Of a stretch of DNA of 64,000 bases, positions 10,985-22,694 are shown piece by piece. Origin of the DNA: Cunninghamia lanceolata (taxonomy: Eukaryota > Streptophyta > Pinopsida > Cupressales > Cupressaceae); the NCBI GenBank assembly GCA_027924645.1, contig BSBN01000860.1:6758001-6822000 (forward strand), read 5' to 3'. The notes beneath the pieces were generated by a model. It was not told the DNA's origin. It made no database searches and was given only the letters and a program-made list of their open reading frames with translations. The stretch's first letter is position 1, and every line of letters begins with the position of its first letter. The position numbers and the translations under genes are program-made.

Positions 10985-13900
10985 CGGCAGCTTATTACTA
11001 AGCTTCCTAGCATTCTCCAAGCCTTTGTCCGCCATTATCAATAGGTCTTCAAAGCTCAAGATCCTTATCTTAAGCAAGACAATACCCTCTGGCAATGCAT
11101 GTGTGTGGTCCCTTGTTGGCTATTCACTTTGTAGCAAGCCATGTGTGACCAATTGCTCACCTAGGCTAATCTTTGTGAGGCAGTTTTCATTATGGCTAAT
11201 GCAAGTTGTGATGGCTTCCCCTATGAATTCTATAAAGCTTTGTGGGACACTATTGGTCCAAAACTTTTCAAGTCTATTTGAAAGCATACAATTCTCTCTT
11301 GGCAATATTATTGACAAAGGAAACATTAAATTCATACCTAAGTCTGGCAATCTAGAAGACATTTGTAACTGGCGGACAATCATGGTACTGAATGTGTCTT
11401 ACAAAATTATCGTCAAAGCCCTTATTTTCTATGGCATTTGCTTCCTCTTATCATTTGTCCTGAACAAATAGGATTCATCAAGAGGTGATACATCCTAGAT
11501 AATATTATTGTTGTTTGTGAAGGTACAAAATCAGCTCATCACTTTCAGCAGTAAGTCATTTTCATAAAAATTGATTTTGCCAAAGCCTATGATCATATTG
11601 AATGGCCATTCATTCTTTTCATGCTTCAAGTGTTAGGGTTTGGTCCTAAGTTCCTTCATTCTATTCAAATGTTGTTTGAAAATGCCTCTGCTTGTTTAAC
11701 CACTAATCATAGGCAATCCTCCTCTTTTGGACTTTCAAGTCTATTCGACAAGGTTGTCCGCTTGCTCGTGCTCTTTATGTGTTGGTTGCAGAAGGCTTTG
11801 GCTACTTGCTTGCTAATGTTGTTTCTCATAAGCATGTCAAAGTTTTTTCCCTTCCCAATACCAACCAATGGCTTGTCAATGGCCACTTTGCCAATGATTC
11901 TTTTCTTACTCTCTTGGAAGAAGAGGATAATGTCAAACACGCTTTGCAATGTCTTGACACTTTGTATTTAACTTCAAGATCTAGCATACAAAGGCAAAAA
12001 ATTCAATGCTACTATTAATCTTTCCTGCCCAAGCCTCCCTAGATCAATGTCTTTGGCTGGAAATAGATTGATCATGGTGAGATCTTCTAGTTTCTTGGAA
12101 TACCTTTTGCTTTTTAGTCTTTTTCTTCTCTTTGGTAACCTATTATTGCTCGTGTTGAGAAGAAATTGCATTATTAGATAGCTAAACCTCTCCCTCTAGC
12201 TGGGAAATTTCAAATTTGTTCGAAGGTGCTTGCAGCCTCTCATCTTATTACTCTTCTTATTGAGCTCCTTCTAAGGCTTCCTATCAAAAACGTGAAAAGT
12301 TATTAAGGGATTTCTTATAGGCTTCTTCTGAGTAGGGAAAGGGCTTCCACATATTACCTAGAACTTTTGTTGCCTTCCTCATGACTCTATATGGCTTGGT
12401 CTTATTGATACCCATCTTCAAGGATTAGCTTTGTGTGCAAAATGGATTATCAAAGCACTTGAGGGGAATGGAGCTTGAAAAATCTTGTTGATGCATTGTA
12501 TTTTTTTTAGGGTCCTTCATGGCAGACAAACTTGAAAACAGATAGGCTTTTAATCCATTCTCATTATGAAGGAGCCAATGTAAATTCAAGGCACTTTTGT
12601 TGCTAAAAGCATATGGAAAGTGTGAAAGGCTATTAAACTCTAGTTAATCTAGAATGGGGATGACTATAGAAATGGGATTTCTATCAACCAACATTCTCTT
12701 TGGTGGTCTCCTATGATCACTTGTGAAGATTGACTTTAAGCGAAAGTCTCATGGATTCGTGCTCTCAATTTTTTTCATAGAGGGATTCAATCCATTTCAA
12801 ACCTCTTTTCCAAATCCACCCAAAATTGACTATCTTGGCCTAAAGTCAAAGTGAAATACAAGCTTTCCACTCAGGATTTTGAATCTTTTTAGATTATTGT
12901 TGAATCAATTCCTCCAAAAATGCTTCACAAGATTGGGATTAGATGCAACAAACCCTAGTGGAAATATTGGAAATGGCATCCTGATGCCCTTTTCGCAATT
13001 ACAAACCCTGTAAAAGCTATTCATGTCTTTCTTCGTATCTACATATGGTTCAAAAGCTCAATAACAGATGGGGTCTACAATCCACAGCCACTGTATGGCA
13101 ATGAAGATTTCATGCAATTTGATCAACCATTTTGGAACCCAAGCTTGCTCATTTTGTTTGGTGTATTCTTTACTAGGGTCTCCCCATTGGTTCTCAATTG
13201 ATCTGGTTCAAAAACTCAATAACAAATGGGCTCTACAATCCACAGCCACTGTATGGCAATGAAGATTTCATGCAATTTGATCAACCATTTTGGAACCCAA
13301 GCTTGCTCATTTTGTTTGGTGTATCCTTTACTAGGGTCTCCCCATTGGTTCTCAATTGATCCATTTAGGTGTTGTTAATCCTTGTCCTTTTTGTGGTCAT
13401 TTGGAAACACTCAAGCACCTTTTTTGGTTCTGCCTGCAAGCTCAAGCTACTTGGATTTGGATACATAATTTCTTTGAGCCTTTTAGACCTAAGCCCTTTT
13501 CTCGACACATGACTCTTCGAATGCCACCTAAGTTCACACAAATTTGGCATGCTTTCAAAATGGAGATTTTGTTCAATAGTTGGAAAGATAGAAACTCGGG
13601 CCTTTTTTGGGAGCTACACTAAATCTATGATTTCTTCTAATGTTCTTTTGTAGATTCAAGTGCAAGCTAACAAGGTTGTCATGTAAGTTGCTCATTTGCA
13701 AACTCTTATTGAGCATTGGGCTAATGTGCCTTGTACTATTGTCCATGGGCCACCTTCCTCATCTCATAGGGGCACATCTGCTCCCCGAGGGTGTAGACGT
13801 GGCCAGAGCCGCAATGATTATACCAAGCATAATTCTCATTGCTCACATGTCTCTCCTCAACATTGTGGATGTGGATGGTCCCAACAGACATGTGTGCTTC

Positions 13901-14302
13901 TATTACTTCTCAACCACGTAATTGGGTTACCTCAAGTTGGCTAAATAGTGGCAAGGTCCCTCTGTTGAGTTTGGTTATCTCCCTTGTGAGGACTACAACA
14001 CAACTTGAGGAAAATAAAGGAGCCATTACAGGGTGGAAGTCAATTCTTGATGGCTAGAAACCCTCGAATGGCTAGGAGAAACCCTTTAATCATGATCCAC
14101 CATCTCCTCCTACTAGTTCTATAGCCCTTGTTGCATAGCGGTTTGACTACAATTGTGTTTTTTAGTTTAAATTGTTTTAAGGCTTTGCCTTGCCTGGATC
14201 TTTCAAGTTGTGATCCCATTCCACCTGTTTTTTTTTTTTTGGTGAACTAGTGTAATATATCTCTTTTCTAAAGTAATAAAATACACTTATTCATCAAAAA
14301 AA
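10985..14302 (+). pseudogene. L1-type LINE remnant, RT to 3' end (downstream part)
   Basis: Conserved RT blocks appear across shifting frames: ASCDGFPYEFYKALW (~11200), EQIGFIKR (~11463), KIDFAKAYDHIEW (~11565), SIRQGCPLA (~11740) and LVNGHFANDSFLTL (~11875). The FADD catalytic box reads FAND (11887-11898), so an Asp is lost. A zf-RVT domain with CPFCGHLETLKHLFWFC lies at 13384-13434. The 3' end has AATAAAAT and a short A-run at 14296-14302. Many stops and frameshifts are present. Together with 3990-4674 this is one dead LINE interrupted by the LTR element. Confidence 0.9.
13047..13362 (+). repeat. 158-bp tandem duplication inside the LINE
   Basis: 13047-13204 and 13205-13362 are near-identical (offset 158). 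Both contain CTCAATAACA and end at CTCAATTGATC. This is a local duplication after or during decay of the LINE, just before its zinc-finger region. Confidence 0.9.
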
Positions 14303-15182
14303 TCTATCATCTTTTTGCAACTATACCAACCTTTGCAATGTTTGGATACCTTGAAATTGTTTTTGTAAGGCATCTTGCAACAAATCCATTATTCTTGGAG
14401 CTTCCTTTAACTAATTTATAAACCCTTTTGCTACTCCAAACTTAATTTAGAACCTTCTATACCCCATCAACATCTTTGGGGTTGTTTCCCAGCTTTTGTA
14501 AAGTGAACCTCCAACAATATGTTGATAGCAGATCAATCAAGATGTCAATTGGCCAATTGTTGATTGAGAGCAACTATGAGAAAAAACAATCTAAGTGTCA
14601 TGACTTCCCATCAAAATAACTCTAACTACTCACAAAGCATCAAGCAAGATAACTTAATGGTATCAATGTAGGCAAGAAGCAATTGGATACCAACACTTGT
14701 GGTACACATTATATGTTGATGATTTGTGGGATAGGAGAGTACAAATTAGTTTTAGATCCTTTCTAAGTCCAAGTCTAGTGTTTTAGCCATAGTTACAAAA
14801 AATCACAATAAATTGAAAATCGCCCAAGAATATGGGTTTTTGATTAAAAAAATGATAAATTAATTGATCAAAAATTTAAAATCGCAATAAACTCGGGCAA
14901 AATTTGTAGGTTACGATTAAATCGAGAAAATTGGGGTTTCTGGCAATTTTCCACAATCTTTTGGCAATAATTTGGTCGAAAATTTAAGGCTTCTGGGATT
15001 TTACAATTTTTGCAGCAATTTTTTTCTTATTTTTTACTAACCCTACTACCTAACCCTAATCCATTTTTTCCATAATAAATCTCAATTTTTTGAAAACATC
15101 CTAATCTTTGGTTTGTTGATTTATTGCCAAGAAAGATTTTTGCTACTATGGTTTCAACAGTGGAAAGCTTACATAGGGACAT
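14303..15182. other. Unassigned AT-rich spacer
   Basis: It holds scattered short frames only and no recognisable domain. The part at 14800-14960 repeats AAATCG-type motifs in poly-A/T context. It ends with GACAT (15178-15182), the left target duplication of the gypsy element. Confidence 0.4.
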
Positions 15183-16196
15183 TGTAATGAGCTTAGCATG
15201 TAATTTCAGATTAAATATCAGATCTGAAAAAATATTTTCAATTATTTCACCAAAACTAGGAGAAATTACACAACAACAATGCACTGAAATAGAGAAATTT
15301 TGCCCAAATTAAACTGAAACACCTCCAAACTGATTTATTTATTTTTTCTGTCAAAAACACTTGATAATAGGTCTGACACATCTGATAAACATAACAGCAA
15401 ACTAAAAAACTACAAACTAGCTAAATCCCTAGCTCTGGAATCACCCGAAAATGCTCTAAAATCGCAGAATCAGTTCCATGACTTGCACCAATTGGTCACA
15501 AGCGCCAATATTGATGCCACAACAGGTAACACACAGCAACCCACAAAATACACAACAACAAACACTTACAACTCCCAAAAATTGCTCCAGAATCACCAAA
15601 TTTGCATAAAAATCCACCTGCAAACAAACTACACAAAAACTGTCAAAATCTCTAAGTTCTTTGAAGCTCCAATGCAACTTCTGGATGCAATTGCTCTATG
15701 TGAACAATGGGGTTTCATCCACCATCCACCTGAAACTCATGGGCCTTCGTCCACAAGCCTCCAACTCCAATGGGTTTTCGTCCACTGAAGAAGAAATCTG
15801 CAAATCTGCAAGTATTGAGAAATATGAGATATGTCAACACCTACAAATGAAAGATTTTGCAAATTAAATATGCTACAGGCATGGAGATGGGTGCCCAAAA
15901 TCCCAACACCTTCTTGGAAGATGCTCATGCTAAAAATAACTCATGACAGTTGTCATAGTTGTCATAAGATTGTCATATCTGTCATAGATGCCTCCGGTCC
16001 AAAATAGGAGTCCAAGATGCCAAAATCATTCTTGAAATCAATGCGCATGATGCTCTAAAATCCCATGCCCCACTTGTGCTGGCAATTAATTTAATTTAAT
16101 ATTTATTTGTCGGAAAGTATAAAATATGCCAAAACAAAATAAATATTAAATGGAATATTTCCCCTGATTTCTCCAATTAACCCACGGGAAATGTGA

Positions 16197-17829
16197 TGTA
16201 ATGTCCCCTTCTCACAAGTCCAAAATTTCACAACCTTGTACACAAATTCAACTTGCAAAAGAGAACATTAGTACACTAATCTTTCTTTGAATTCCACTTA
16301 TTGCAATATATACAAGAAATATCCAATTTACATAGTTACATTGCCCTTCTAGGGTTATAATCTTATGATCAACACTAATATGCATTTCACACTTTTCACC
16401 ATTATCCACTATATTTGGACCTATGCATTAATCAAATCATTAATTCCATGTGAGAGGATGTGATAGGATGCCATATGCCAATTATCATGGCTCCATTATT
16501 TCCATCCTTTGACTCGAGGGGTGAATACTCACCAACTTTAGTCAAAGGCCAATTATGATAATCCTTTGGCTCGAGGGGTGAATAACTCACCAACTTTAGC
16601 CAAAGGCCAATGATTACAATCCTTTGGCTCAAGGGGTGAATAGCTTACCTACTTTAGCCAAAGGCCCAATATGACAATCCTTTGGCTCGAGGGGTGAATA
16701 ACTCACCTACTTTAGCCAAAGGCCAAATCCACTTGTCTCGAGGGGTGACATTGCACCAACTTTAGACAAGGGCCAAAACATACCCATTGGCCAACTAATC
16801 ATCCTCATATTCACATCTCTCATAGGGAGTTAATGGATTAATTCCATCATTTCAAATGCTCAACAAATCAACAATAAACATATCTTGATTCATATGGTAA
16901 ATAGCATTACTTCATGAGAATATCATTGTTTATAATTACTTTCATGCTACTTTCTCTTAACACAATCATGGGATTAGCTCAATTATCGAACTCATCATTT
17001 TAATATCCTCGTGTTATTCTTATACTAAATTTGTATTCATTATTAAATCTTCATATGAAAATCCTCACATTATGTCATAATGCCTATTTTGTTAGAATCA
17101 AACATATACACCTACAATTTATCATTTAAGTTCCATTCTTATGTATAAACATATATATATATTTGTTCCTTCATACTAATATTTATCATTTATATTCTTA
17201 CAAATCATAAATTGAATAAGTAAATATAAATACTTACCTACAGTATCTCACTGTTGAATGCTTCTTTACTCTGATCGAATGCTTCTTATCTCTGACCATA
17301 TGTTTCTTATTTCTGATCAAATGCTTTTTTTTTCTCCCATCCAATGTTTCTATCCCTTGTGCAGAGTGGAGCGGACACTTTTAAACCCTACGAGGGGTTT
17401 CAAAGACACGGCGTTTGGTATGGGAGGCATCCGCTGCCTCAAACGTCACTAATCATTCGTTGTTTTTTTTCTTTTTATTCTTTCTTCTTTTATGAGATCG
17501 GCACTCCTTAGGAGGCACGATCACTTAATCATAAGTGATTATACTTTAATATATACATATAATCTTATTCTATTAGTTATATTGTTATTTCATTTATAAT
17601 GATTATTATCTATAATAAGAATATTTATATTATCTCTAATATATATATATATTATAATTACATATATATAATTTATAATTATTGTGTCATATATTTATAC
17701 ATATATATATTGTCATATATTTGATTAGAAAAACATAGTAATTATTCTTTCAATGTGAATACTTATATGCATCGTTTGATATACAAGAATATATGTGAAT
17801 CATAATGTAGAGTATTAGGGAGTATGACG
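16197..17829 (+). mobile_element. Probable solo LTR nested in the gypsy LTR
   Basis: The gypsy LTR is interrupted at GTGA/TGGG. The insert opens TGTAATGTCCCC, a start shared with other LTRs in this window. It is preceded by TGTGA (16192-16196), and CGTGA (17829-17833) precedes the resumed LTR. Four of five bases match. The 3' end is worn (no clear CA), so that boundary is uncertain by a few bases. It contains a minisatellite and long AT microsatellites (~17640-17710), and no coding region. Confidence 0.65.
16504..16780 (+). repeat. ~58-bp minisatellite with an inverted repeat in each unit
   Basis: Four full units and one partial unit. Each starts ATCCTTTGGCTCGAGGGGTG and closes CTTTAGCCAAAGGCC. 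CCTTTGGCT at the start pairs with AGCCAAAGG at the end of the same unit. Where the first arm varies (TTTGAC in unit 1, TTGTC in unit 5), the second arm carries the matching change (GTCAAA, GACAA). Confidence 0.92.
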
Positions 17830-17897
17830 TGATGGGTTAATGATGCTCCTGCTTACTATTTTTGGAAACTTACTATTTTTGGAATGGGGACATGACA

Positions 17898-18541
17898 AAT
17901 CTTCCTGTGATGAAGTCCATGGAAATGCTCTCCCACTTATATTCATGAATTGGTAGTGGTTGGAGTAAGCCTGTAGGGAAACTTTGTTCTCATTTGTTCT
18001 CTTGGCAAGTTATGCATTCTTTGATATGTCTATCCACATCCTCTTTCAACCCCTTCCATGAAAACCTCTCACAGATCTGCCTGTAAGTCTTATAATACCC
18101 TTGATGACCAGCCAAGGGTGTATCATGAAATGCCCTTAAAATCTTCTCCTTAACCTTAGATTCTAGCACTAAAAAGATCTTGTTCTTATAGTGAATCAAC
18201 CCATCTATCACTGTGTATTTGTCATCTTCCACCATTTCATCCAAAACATTGGAAGCAAATGAATTCTTGGCATATTCAGACATAATGGTGACCTTCCAAT
18301 CAATTGAAATAGAACACAGTGAACATAGAGTAGATCTCCTAGAAAGTGCATCAACTCCAACATTTCTCTTACCCTCCATGTACTCTATCTCAAAATCATA
18401 AGATTGCAGCTTGCTTACCCATTTTTGTTGGCAGTCATTCAAGTTCCTTTGCTCCAAAAAGAACTTAAGACTATTGTGATCAGTCTTTACAACAAACTTC
18501 CCACAATACAAGATATTGCCTAAAGTTTTCCAGAGCATGCA
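17898..18541 (-). pseudogene. Gypsy integrase, zinc-binding domain only
   Basis: The minus-strand frame gives the integrase N-terminal H-H-C-C domain: a His in the AFHDTPLAGHQG block, then IKECITCQENK. It continues through a linker to [13 protein letters not shown], the first strand of the rve catalytic core. It stops there, because the 3' LTR begins at the next base. The DDE catalytic residues and any chromodomain are missing. The in-frame stop after ENK adds a further lesion. Confidence 0.9.
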
Positions 18542-19570
18542 TAATTGCTAACATCTCCTTATCATAAATAGAATATCCCTTCTCTAAATTGTTTAATTTT
18601 CTTCTTTCAAATGCTATTGGATGTCCTCTTTGAGTTAGGACAGCCCCAACACCTTCTCCAGATGCATCACATTCAACTACAAAAGGTAATGAAAAAACAG
18701 GAATAGCAAGCACTAGGCAAGAACTCATTACCTCCTTAAACTTGTCAAAAGTTTTATGAGCTTCCTCGGTCCAAACAAAGGCTCCTTTCTTGGTCAAATC
18801 AGACAATGGAACAGCAAGCTGAGAAAAACCTTTTACAAACCTCCTATAATAACAACATAGCCCAAAGAATTCTTTCAACTATGTTAGATTGATTGGTGGA
18901 GGCCAATCTAGTATTGCCTAAATCTTTTGTTGATCTACCTAGACACCTTTGGAACTTATAACGTCCCAAGTAAAGAATTTCAGTCAATCCAAAATCACAT
19001 TTGGACAACTTAACATAGAAAGATTGCTGCTCCAAAATGCCCAAAACTGTGTCTAAATGCTCCAAATGTTCCTTCCATGTTTTACTGTAAATCAAGATAT
19101 CGTTAAAGAAAACCAAAACAAATTTTCTGAGTTGCTTACTGAATACCTAGTTCATGCATGATTGAAAGGTTGTTGGTGCATTAGTAAGGCCAAAGGGCAT
19201 GACCAAGAACTCAAAATGCCCATAGTGACACTGAAAAGTTGTCTTCTCAACATCTTTGTTTCTCATACAAATTTGGTGATACCCCAATCTTAAATCAATT
19301 TTGGAGAAGTAAACAACTCCATGCAACTCATCAATGAGTTCATCTATCCTTGGAATAGGTTACCTATTCTTAATGGTCTTCTTATTGAATGCTCTGTAGC
19401 ACATCGTCAGAGTGCCATTCTTCTTTTTCACAAGAACTACAGATGATGCAAATGGATTGGAACTCGGTCTGATGAAACTCATATCCAAAAGTTCTCTAAT
19501 AGTCTTCTCTATCTCTTCCTTGTACCTATCTGGAGATAGCCCTGGAGGTTTGTCATTGAAAACTACACTA
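18480..19570 (-). pseudogene. Gypsy reverse transcriptase and RNase H
   Basis: RT blocks run right to left: [57 protein letters not shown], then VFFNDILIYSKTWKEH at 19116-19070. The catalytic box is normally FxDD but reads FFND, an Asp-to-Asn change at 19102-19104. RNase H follows with VVECDASGEGVGAVL and KTDHNSLKFF, ending EGKRNVGVDALSRR. Frame changes occur near 19116, 18850 and 18500. It would replicate the element's RNA if intact. Confidence 0.93.
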
Positions 19571-19573
19571 TGC

Positions 19574-20090
19574 TTATCTAAAAAAAAAAATTATTTCAAA
19601 ATAGACTTTACCTTTCCCATTTGAAGAGCTTGTAGGATGAATCAAGCAAGTTGCTGCCCAAGCAACTTGACCTCTCTGAAAAGCTCTCTCCATCCTCTTT
19701 GATATCACGACCCTTGGAGCTCCATTGGAAATTCCTTTGAGTACAATCTCCTTGCCTTCTGACTGGAACTTGAACTCCATAGTTTGATAATTTTGGTAGT
19801 GTCCTTCAATAGAATGCAACCACTGAACACCCAAGACAACATCAATCTCACCAATACCAACAACATAAAAGTCATCACATACCTTGTAGTCTCCCATAGT
19901 TATATTCAGTTGTTGATCACTCTGGTGCATGGAATTGTGAATCCATCTGCAACTGTGACATTGAATCCTTCAAATTCTTCAGTCTTCAAACCCCTTCTTA
20001 CTACCAACCCCTCATCAATAAAATTGTGGGTTGCCCCACTATCAATCAAAACAGTCATCCATTGTCTTGCTAACACTCCACGAACTCTAA
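19574..20090 (-). pseudogene. Gypsy aspartic protease
   Basis: On the minus strand near 20065-20010 the frame reads TVLIDSGATHNFIDEG, with the catalytic DSGAT intact. Downstream DVVLGVQWLHSI (19840-19800) fits the retropepsin C-terminal block (ILGMDWL). The family cleaves the Gag-Pol polyprotein. A frameshift or stop separates the two halves near 19935. Confidence 0.9.
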
Positions 20091-20239
20091 AAAGAGGATA
20101 CTTGGAGCTCCAGAAAGTGTTGCAAGTGAAACTTCCTTTGCAATCTCCTTCTCTTCAACTTCTGGTATTGATTCTTCAAGATCATGAAACTCTTCGGATG
20201 CATCAAAATCTGAGTCCTTATCTCAAACAACTTCAATGT

Positions 20240-21401
20240 AATGGATTTGCCCTTTACCCAAACACCTATGTCCCAGAACCCATGGTTCTCTACTAGAAAA
20301 ACAAAACTTTTTTCTCCTAAGCTCATTTTTGGTGTCTTCATCCATCTTATTTGTAACATTTGGACTTGTATTCTTTTGTGCAGATGTAGGAACATGGTAT
20401 GGCTTCTTTTGGAATCCTCCCTTATGATGCCATTAAGTATTTGATTTTGAAGAATGTGAAAGAGCATTCTTTGGAATTGATAGCTCAAGGGTTAGAGCCC
20501 TTTTGATGGCCTCCTGTAAGGTGACAGGTGCAAAATATTTGACAAACCCCCCGAGTGGTTCAATGAGTCCTTTAATGAAAAGATGTACAATCCTTTTTTC
20601 TGAAATTTCCTAAACCATCACCACAATCTTCTGAAACTCTGCTATGTACTCATTCACTGAGTTATGTTGCTTGATCATAGATAATTTGTTGAAGTATTCT
20701 TCTTCATATTTCATCTCAAACTTGTCAAGGATCCTTCGTTTGAATTCATCAAAGGTTTGCACTTGATCATGGTCCTGAGTGATGTGACCATGGTACCACC
20801 AATCATAAGCTTCTCCTTCCAAATGCAAATAGGCAAACTGAACTGTACTTTTTTCCTTCATGGGGTTAAGTCCAAAATAAGTCTCCATTTTCTGTAACCA
20901 AGCCCTGGCTGAAATGTTTTCACTTCCATCAAAATAAGGTATTGTTAGCTTTCCTAATTTATGCTTCAAATCTTCATTACCTTGATTCTGGTGATTTCCT
21001 TAACCTCTCTTTTGGGGTTCACTATTCCTAAGGAACTCCACATGCTCTCCCCAAGACATATCAGCTTTGATTTCATCAGTCAGGGAGTTGTATTCTACAC
21101 ACCATTTGATAAGACTTTCTGCATTGAACAAACTAGTAGTTGCAGGTTCGGCTTGTTCTGGTTCATCTTCAAGTAGGAATATAGATTTTCAGGCCATTGA
21201 AGTTACATTATTAATTGTGCCATTGTTTGAAGAAGTTTCTCCTTTTTGGGCAGAGGGATTGTCAAACTGCTCCATCAATTTTGCTAGAGTTTCCTGTGTT
21301 CTGTTAATGCCTTCAAAAGCTTCTATCAATCTGCTTTCTTTTTCTTCATCTGTCAATTTTTTTGTTCTTCTCCCTTCTTCTGCCATGGTTTCTACTTCCA
21401 C
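20240..21401 (-). pseudogene. Gypsy gag with zinc knuckle
   Basis: From an ATG at 21399-21401 there is a charged, probably coiled-coil N-terminus (LTDEEKESRLIEAFEGINR). Next comes the Retrotrans_gag capsid (20969-20610: IPYFDGSENISARAWLQKME, FAYLHLEGEAYDWW). Near 20310-20250 is the nucleocapsid knuckle, CFSSREPWVLGHRC. Relatives have CFxC here, so the second Cys has become Ser. Stops and frameshifts separate the parts. Confidence 0.88.
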
Positions 21402-21518
21402 ACCTTTTCTGAAACTGGATCCTCAATAGATAATTTCTTTTGCTCTTGCCTCAAAGCTCTAAGATCTCTGTCACTTGGAATCATGAATTTATCAAACCCT
21501 ACAGGTTGGCAAGAACAT

Positions 21519-21530
21519 GCTCTGATACCA
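21519..21530 (-). other. Primer-binding site (initiator tRNA-Met), minus strand
   Basis: The plus strand reads GCTCTGATACCA, the exact reverse complement of TGGTATCAGAGC. One base separates it from the LTR at 21532. Confidence 0.95.
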
Positions 21531-21531
21531 C

Positions 21532-22611
21532 TGTAATGAGCTTAGCATGTAATTTCGGATTAAATATCAAATCTGGAAAAATATTTTCAATTATGCACCA
21601 AAACTAAGAGAAATTACACAACAACAATGCACTGTAATAGAGAAATTTTGCCCAAATTAAACTGAAACACCACCAAACTGATTTTATTTATTTTTTGTCA
21701 AAAACACTTGATAACAGGTCTGGTACATCTAATAAACATAACAGCAAACTTCTGCAACAACTCCAAACTAAAAAACTGTAAACTAGCTAAATCCCTAGCT
21801 CCAAAATCACCTGAAAATACTCTAAAATCACAGAAACAGCTCCATGACTTGCACCAACTGGTCACAAGCGTCAATACTGATGCCACAACAGGTAACACAC
21901 GGCAACTCATAAAATGCACAACAACAAACACTTACAACACCCAAAAATTGATCCAGAATCACCAAATTTGCATATAAATCCACCTACACACAAACTACAC
22001 AAAAACTGTCGAAATCTCTGAATTCTTTGAAGCTCCAATGCAACTTCTGGATGAAATTGCTCTATGTGAACAATGGGGTTTCGTCCACCATCCACCTGAA
22101 ACTCATGGGGTTTCGTCCACAAGCCTCCAACTCCAATGGGTTTTCATCCACTGAAGAAGAAACCTGCAAATCTGCAAGTATTGAGAAATATGAGATATGT
22201 CAACACCTGCAAATGAAAGATTTTGCAAATTAAATATGCTACGAGCATGGAGATGGGTGCCCAAAATCCCAACGCTTTCTTGGAAGATGCTCATGCTAAA
22301 TATAACTTATGACAGTTGTCATAGTTGTCATAAGATTGTCATATCTGTCATAGATGCCTCTGGTCCAAAATAGGAGTCCAAGATGCCAAAATCATTCTTG
22401 AAGTCAATGCCCATGATGCTCTTAAATCTCACGCCCCACTTGTGCTGCCAATTAATTTAATTTAATATTTATTTGTCGAAAAGTATTAAATATGCCAAGA
22501 CAAAATAAATATTAAATGGAATATTTCCCTTAATTTCTCCAATTAACCCACGGGAAAATGTGATGGGTTAATGGTGTTCCTGCTTACTATTTTTGGAATG
22601 GGGACATGACA
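21532..22611 (-). repeat. 5' LTR of the gypsy element
   Basis: 1080 bp. On the minus strand it opens TGTCATGTCCCC. It is bounded by the primer site on the left and the GACAT duplication on the right. Confidence 0.93.
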
Positions 22612-22694
22612 GACATTTACATGATAGATATAATTAAACAAACTACAATCAAGTTACATGAAAGGTGAACACACTTTATTCAAATTACATGAAA

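Larger units (their letters stand above)
15183..17897 (-). repeat. 3' LTR of the gypsy element, interrupted by an insertion
   Basis: On the plus strand it starts TGTAATGAGCTTAGC and ends GGGGACATGACA. 15183-16196 plus ~17830-17897 align with the right LTR (21532-22611). Near 17860-17885 the motif TACTATTTTTGGAA is repeated, a ~20-bp local duplication not present in the other LTR. Confidence 0.88.
15183..22611 (-). mobile_element. Ty3/gypsy retrotransposon with integrase core deleted
   Basis: It has two LTRs of ~1.08 kb, and GACAT flanks both ends exactly (15178-15182 and 22612-22616). An initiator tRNA-Met primer site lies beside the right LTR. Reading leftwards on the minus strand the order is gag, protease, RT, RNase H, integrase zinc-binding domain. 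The coding region stops at the start of the integrase core and joins the 3' LTR directly at 17897/17898. Gene order RT-RH-INT identifies Ty3/gypsy. Several frameshifts and an altered RT catalytic box mean it is inactive. A 1.6-kb solo LTR is nested in its left LTR. Confidence 0.92.

Noticed and set aside
11707..11949. Minus-strand open frame inside the first LINE
   Set aside because: It is a shadow of the plus-strand RT.
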